From Acidobacteriota bacterium (lineage in GTDB: Bacteria > Acidobacteriota > Terriglobia > Terriglobales > Acidobacteriaceae): a stretch of 8,231 bases of DNA. This document shows, piece after piece, positions 5,094 to 8,231 of this stretch. Position numbers and translations under genes: made by a program. The stretch lies in contig JAJZAL010000235.1 of the NCBI GenBank assembly GCA_021799405.1, forward strand, positions 1-8,231, written 5' to 3'. The notes under the pieces are model-generated. The model had not been told where the DNA came from and made no database searches. It saw nothing but the letters and a program-made list of their open reading frames with translations. Position 1 is the first letter of the stretch; each line of letters starts with the position of its first letter.

Positions 5094-6131
5094 ATGCCAG
5101 CGCAAGTCCCCATTCCGGTCGACGCTGCTTCCCGTTCCGCGCGCCTCTTTGACAGCCAAGGCCGCGCCATCACGGACCTGCGCGTCTCCATCACCGACCG
5201 CTGCAACTACAAGTGCGTCTACTGCCGCACTGGCAATCAGGGCGCGCTCTACTCTGAGCTGCCGATCTCCGACTACCTGCGGCTCATCCGCGTCTTCGTT
5301 TCGCTCGGGATTGAAAAAGTCCGCCTCACCGGCGGTGAACCGCTGCTGCGCCACGGCCTGCTCGACCTGCTGCGCGAACTCGCTGCCCTGCGTACCCTCG
5401 ACGGTGAACCGCTCGACCTGGCGCTCACCACCAACGGCCACCTGCTCGAATCCATGGCCGCGCCCCTGCGCGACGCCGGCCTGCAGCGTGTAACCGTCAG
5501 CATGGATGCCGTCAACCCGGATGCGTTTCATCGCATCACGCGCGTGCCCGGCAGCTTCCACCAGGTGCTGGCCGGCATTCGCGCGGCCAAAGCCGCGGGC
5601 CTCGAACCGCTCAAGGTCAACTGCGTCCTGCTGCGCGGCTTCAACGATGACCAGATCGTGCCCTTCGCCGAATTCTCCCGCCGCGAAGGCGTCATCGTCC
5701 GCTTCATCGAGTTCATGCCCCTCGAAGAAGACCGCCTCTGGAGCCCCGAAGTCGTCATTCCCTTCCTCGAGGTCGTTGACCGCCTCGCCACCCTGCGCCC
5801 CATCGTACGGCTCACGCCCAACGCCGCCAGCGAAACCGCCGTGCGCTTCACCTTCGACGACGGGCTTGGAGAAATCGGCATCATCGCGCCCGTTTCGCAG
5901 GCCTTCTGCGGGCAGTGCTCGCGTGTCCGTCTTACCTCGGATGGGAAAATCCGCACCTGCCTCTTCTCGCAGTCCGATCATGACCTCTATGGCGTGATGA
6001 ACAGCGGCGGCAGTGACCACGACCTCGCTGACTTCATCCAGCGCACGATCCTGAAAAAAGAGGCCCGCCATCACATCGGCGAGCCCGGTTTCCTCAAGCC
6101 TTCCCGCAGCATGGTTCACATCGGCGGCTGA
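5094..6131 (+). CDS. moaA: GTP 3',8-cyclase, first step of molybdopterin synthesis
   Basis: A radical-SAM enzyme that, with MoaC, turns GTP into cyclic pyranopterin monophosphate for the molybdenum cofactor; cytoplasmic. The product is 345 residues, a typical length. All key parts are visible: the N-terminal 4Fe-4S triad CX3CX2C (C37, C41, C44) after LRVSITDR, the SAM-binding TGGEPLLR (79-86), TTNG (112-115), SMDA (136-139), the second cluster CX2CX13C (C272, C275, C289) with the GTP-site RVR (277-279), and the C-terminal GG (344-345) needed for activity in characterised MoaA proteins. ATG 5094 lies 81 nt after the upstream gene. The ribosome-binding site is weak (GAG 12 bases upstream), and about 15 residues precede the usual family start. 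No other moa, moe or mob gene is in view. A convergent terminator follows at 6162-6178. Confidence 0.97.
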   Translation: MPAQVPIPVDAASRSARLFDSQGRAITDLRVSITDRCNYKCVYCRTGNQGALYSELPISDYLRLIRVFVSLGIEKVRLTGGEPLLRHGLLDLLRELAALRTLDGEPLDLALTTNGHLLESMAAPLRDAGLQRVTVSMDAVNPDAFHRITRVPGSFHQVLAGIRAAKAAGLEPLKVNCVLLRGFNDDQIVPFAEFSRREGVIVRFIEFMPLEEDRLWSPEVVIPFLEVVDRLATLRPIVRLTPNAASETAVRFTFDDGLGEIGIIAPVSQAFCGQCSRVRLTSDGKIRTCLFSQSDHDLYGVMNSGGSDHDLADFIQRTILKKEARHHIGEPGFLKPSRSMVHIGG

Positions 6132-6149
6132 GGCTCTTATTCCATTGTC

Positions 6150-6190
6150 AAAAAATCAGTGGCGGCCGCTCTGGCCGCTTCCTTCCTTTA
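6150..6190. terminator. Bidirectional intrinsic terminator
   Basis: GCGGCC (6162-6167) pairs with GGCCGC (6173-6178), loop GCTCT. Reading right, it is followed by a T-rich run (TTCCTTCCTTT); reading left on the minus strand it is followed after a short gap by six T (complement of A at 6150-6155). It lies between the convergent moaA and the secreted-protein gene, so it can serve both. The minus-strand side overlaps the stop codon region of the gene at 6188. Confidence 0.65.
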
Positions 6191-6703
6191 GTGAAAATCC
6201 ACGCACTCGCGGCCCGAGCAGAGCTGGTAACCGCCCTTCGCGGGCAATATCTCCAGCGGCACCGGACGATCGCCCACGAAGGCATGCCATGAGGCTTCCA
6301 TGATCTGCTCGCCGCCGATATTCAGCACCACAAAGCGCTTATGGCCGATGAACCCAAACCCGTATGCACCCGGCCCCAGACGATGCCCGCCAAAATCCAG
6401 CGGCACTTCCGTCAGCAGATAGCCCTGGTACTTCTGCTTCACTTCCGTGGAGTAGCCGGAGGTATCCACCAGCGCGGCCAGCATGAATTTGCCGTTGGCA
6501 AAGTGCACTCCGCACGAGTTCCGCCCCTGCGTCGGGGCCGTCTGCCCGCGGAAAAACACCGTCGCCGGCATAATCTTCGATGCAGCTGTCCTGTCCAGGA
6601 TCTTTGCGGTTGCGGCGTGCGCCGGAAGCTGCGCGACCAGCAGCATGCCTGCGGTCAGTAATCCCAAAAACAACCCACTGCGTCGACGGCTCAATAAATG
6701 CAT
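6188..6703 (-). CDS. Small secreted protein of acidobacterial type, function unknown
   Basis: A 171-residue protein with a clear Sec signal peptide: RRR at 6-8, hydrophobic core about 10-24, and cleavage most likely after AHA (28-30). The mature part of about 140 residues holds AASKIMPATVFFRGQ (40-54), SCGVHFANGKFMLAALVDTSGYS (63-85), VKQKYQGYLLTEVPL (88-102) and GGHRLGPGAYGFGF (105-118), and ends in CSGRECVDFH. Cysteines C64, C162 and C167 may form a disulfide after export. From memory similar proteins are widespread in Acidobacteria, but no function is known to me. ATG 6703 is well supported by GGGAGGAG (6709-6716) five bases upstream. The adjacent upstream gene on the same strand ends 215 bp away, so this gene probably has its own promoter (see 6728-6733). 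Confidence 0.85.
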   Translation of the reverse strand: MHLLSRRRSGLFLGLLTAGMLLVAQLPAHAATAKILDRTAASKIMPATVFFRGQTAPTQGRNSCGVHFANGKFMLAALVDTSGYSTEVKQKYQGYLLTEVPLDFGGHRLGPGAYGFGFIGHKRFVVLNIGGEQIMEASWHAFVGDRPVPLEILPAKGGYQLCSGRECVDFH

Positions 6704-6727
6704 TTTGACTCCTCCCGAATTTCGATC

Positions 6728-6733
6728 ATCATA
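6728..6733 (-). promoter_or_regulatory. Candidate -10 hexamer (TATGAT)
   Basis: On the minus strand TATGAT matches five of six -10 consensus bases and would start transcription near 6721, just before the GGGAGGAG ribosome-binding site of the secreted-protein gene. No acceptable -35 is seen at 16-19 nt. The rest of 6734-6918 shows no gene or strong terminator. Confidence 0.3.
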
Positions 6734-6918
6734 CGCCCGCGCCAGTGAATCCGCGCGTCTTGCAATTTCCGGCCAGGTCAGTCTCTGCCCTTGGCGGATT
6801 CCCCGCTACAGCGCTTACACTTCCAGTCTTCACAACCTGGACGCCGCCGATGGCTTCTTGCTCAGGAAAAGATCACTCCAAACGCCATTGGTCCGCCCGC
6901 GCGCGAAATGAAAACCCT

Positions 6919-8231
6919 TCAGCGGATAACGCCCTTGCCCTCTTCCACGGTATATACCTTGTCTACCGCCGGCAGGTGCACTTTCTCGATGGCCCCGCTC
7001 GGCCAATGAATTTCAACCAGTTCAATCGTCTCTGCCGTGCCCAGCCCAAAGTGCAACCGCGGATCATTCGTCGAAAGAAAGCTTCCGCCGCTCATTACGT
7101 CCGAGCGTTGGCGCATGCCATTGGCCGTCACGTACACCGACGCTCCGATGGCATCCTTCGGGCCTTTCGGGCCGCCGATCAGCTTGATAAGGACCCAGTG
7201 GTTCTTGTCCTCATAGACGTTCTTCAGAAGCACCGGATGACCGTCCATCACATTGATCACGACCGCCGTTTTCCCGTCATTGAATAGGTCGCCGAACGCC
7301 GCGCCCCGGCCCACAATCACGTCTGCAAGCCCGGTGCCTTCCACCGCCGGCATCAGGTCAAACTTCTTCCCGCCCAGGTTCTTGAACAGCAGCGGCCGCT
7401 CGGCGTAACTCATGCCCCAGTTGTTCTGGTCCACCTGGGGATAAACGTGGCCGTTCACATAAAGCAGATCCTTCCAGCCATCGTTGTCAAAGTCGAGGAA
7501 TCCAACGCCCCAGCCCAGAAACGGAATCGTGTCGCGCGCAATGCCCGTCTGGTAGCTCACATCGGTGAAGTTCGCCTGCCCGTCGTTGTGGTACAGCACG
7601 TAGTAGTCGTCAGAGAAGTCCGTGGTCGCGATGTCCAGCCAGCCGTCGTTGTCGTAATCGGCCACCGCCACGCCCATCGTCGCCGTTTCGCGCCCGTCCT
7701 GATTCAGCGCAAAACCCGACGCGTAACTGTCGTCCTCGAACTTGCCATTGCCCTTGTTCACGTAAAAATAATTCGGCGTCGAGTCATCGGAAACCGCGAG
7801 GTCCATCCTGCCGGTGTTTCCAAAGTTCGCAAACACCCCCTGAAACCCGTAGTACTTGCTCGGATCGCTGACGCCGGCTTCCACGCTCACATCCGTGAAC
7901 GTGCCATCGCCGTTGTTTTTGAACAGGTGATCCGGTTCGCCCTGCAGCCCGCGCGGACCGCACATCGTGGCCACGCCGCGGTAGTTGCAGAACGCATAAG
8001 AGACCGCCTTCGTGCCTGGAATCGGCGGGTTGTTCAGGTCATAGTGCACGTACCCGGGCACAAAAAGGTCGAGCAGCCCGTCGCCGTTGTAGTCGCCCCA
8101 GGTCGCGCCCGTCGACCAGTTGCCGAGCGCCACGCCGGCCTTCTCGCCGATATCGGTGAAGGTACCGTCGTGGTTGTTCTTGTACAAACGGTTCTTGCCG
8201 AAGTTCGTCACGTACATGTCCGGCCAGCCGT
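6919..8231 (-). CDS. FG-GAP/VCBS repeat protein with C-terminal ASPIC/UnbV domain (5' end outside window)
   Basis: The 3' part of a large extracellular beta-propeller-like protein of the CRTAC1/ASPIC-UnbV type; at least 436 residues are in view. Calcium-binding FG-GAP/VCBS loops recur, counting from an internal Met at 8217: GDYNGDGLLDLF (41-52), then ADYDNDGWLDIA, LDFDNDGWKDLL and GDLFNDGKTAVV. Strand pairs of form LYKNNHDGTFTDI and LFKNNGDGTFTDV lie between them. A CX8C pair (C77, C86) within CNYRG-MCGPRG is typical of the group. The ASPIC/UnbV domain spans about 357-425 (GASVYVTANG, HFGLGTAETIELVEIHWPSG). The frame stays open to the right edge, where the preceding codons read G-W-P-D, completing another DGWPD-MYVTN repeat, so Met 8217 is not the start. 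Such proteins are exported and probably bind calcium, carbohydrate or cell-surface partners; the exact role is unknown. Confidence 0.93.
   Translation of the reverse strand, partial: GWPDMYVTNFGKNRLYKNNHDGTFTDIGEKAGVALGNWSTGATWGDYNGDGLLDLFVPGYVHYDLNNPPIPGTKAVSYAFCNYRGVATMCGPRGLQGEPDHLFKNNGDGTFTDVSVEAGVSDPSKYYGFQGVFANFGNTGRMDLAVSDDSTPNYFYVNKGNGKFEDDSYASGFALNQDGRETATMGVAVADYDNDGWLDIATTDFSDDYYVLYHNDGQANFTDVSYQTGIARDTIPFLGWGVGFLDFDNDGWKDLLYVNGHVYPQVDQNNWGMSYAERPLLFKNLGGKKFDLMPAVEGTGLADVIVGRGAAFGDLFNDGKTAVVINVMDGHPVLLKNVYEDKNHWVLIKLIGGPKGPKDAIGASVYVTANGMRQRSDVMSGGSFLSTNDPRLHFGLGTAETIELVEIHWPSGAIEKVHLPAVDKVYTVEEGKGVIR

Noticed and set aside
5022..6119. 365-residue open frame antisense to moaA
   Set aside because: It is a frame shadow caused by high GC third positions; moaA on the other strand has every family motif, and the antisense product has none.

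Overview
The window looks like chromosomal DNA from a GC-rich member of the Acidobacteriota, probably the Terriglobia/Acidobacteriaceae. This is inferred from gene content recalled from that phylum (an ASPIC/UnbV plus FG-GAP repeat protein, small secreted and membrane proteins of acidobacterial type) and from strong G/C preference at third codon positions. No rRNA, tRNA, phage, transposase or CRISPR locus was found.

Layout. Positions 1-149 hold hairpins and an unusual array of ACTG/CAGT heptamers just past the end of rpsI. rplM and rpsI (999 down to 150, minus strand) form the usual L13-S9 operon, read from a good sigma70-type promoter at 1338-1366 through an untranslated leader of about 330 nt. 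Diverging from that promoter, on the plus strand, are a four-helix membrane protein (1590-2072), a Nudix hydrolase with no ATG start (2143-2691) and an ankyrin-repeat protein (2774-3439). A probable terminator and a 117-bp palindromic element with perfect 18-bp inverted ends (3476-3592) separate the ankyrin gene from a convergent 58-residue basic protein (3766 down to 3590).

From 3858 the plus strand carries a zinc-ribbon protein, a secreted GH25/DUF1906-like protein 3 nt behind it, and moaA, the first enzyme of molybdenum cofactor synthesis. The spacing allows one transcript. A hairpin at 6162-6178 can end transcription from both sides, because the next two genes lie on the minus strand: a small secreted protein with conserved cysteines (6703 down to 6188) and a large FG-GAP/ASPIC-UnbV protein whose N-terminus lies beyond the right edge (8231 down to 6919).

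How the genes relate. Only rplM/rpsI form a clear functional unit. The other genes look like a loose set of housekeeping, surface and uncharacterised functions; moaA has no other molybdopterin genes beside it here. I found no convincing new multi-gene system. The least explained signals are non-coding: the heptamer array after rpsI, the palindromic element at 3476-3592, the long rplM leader and the duplicated promoter-like unit at the Nudix start.
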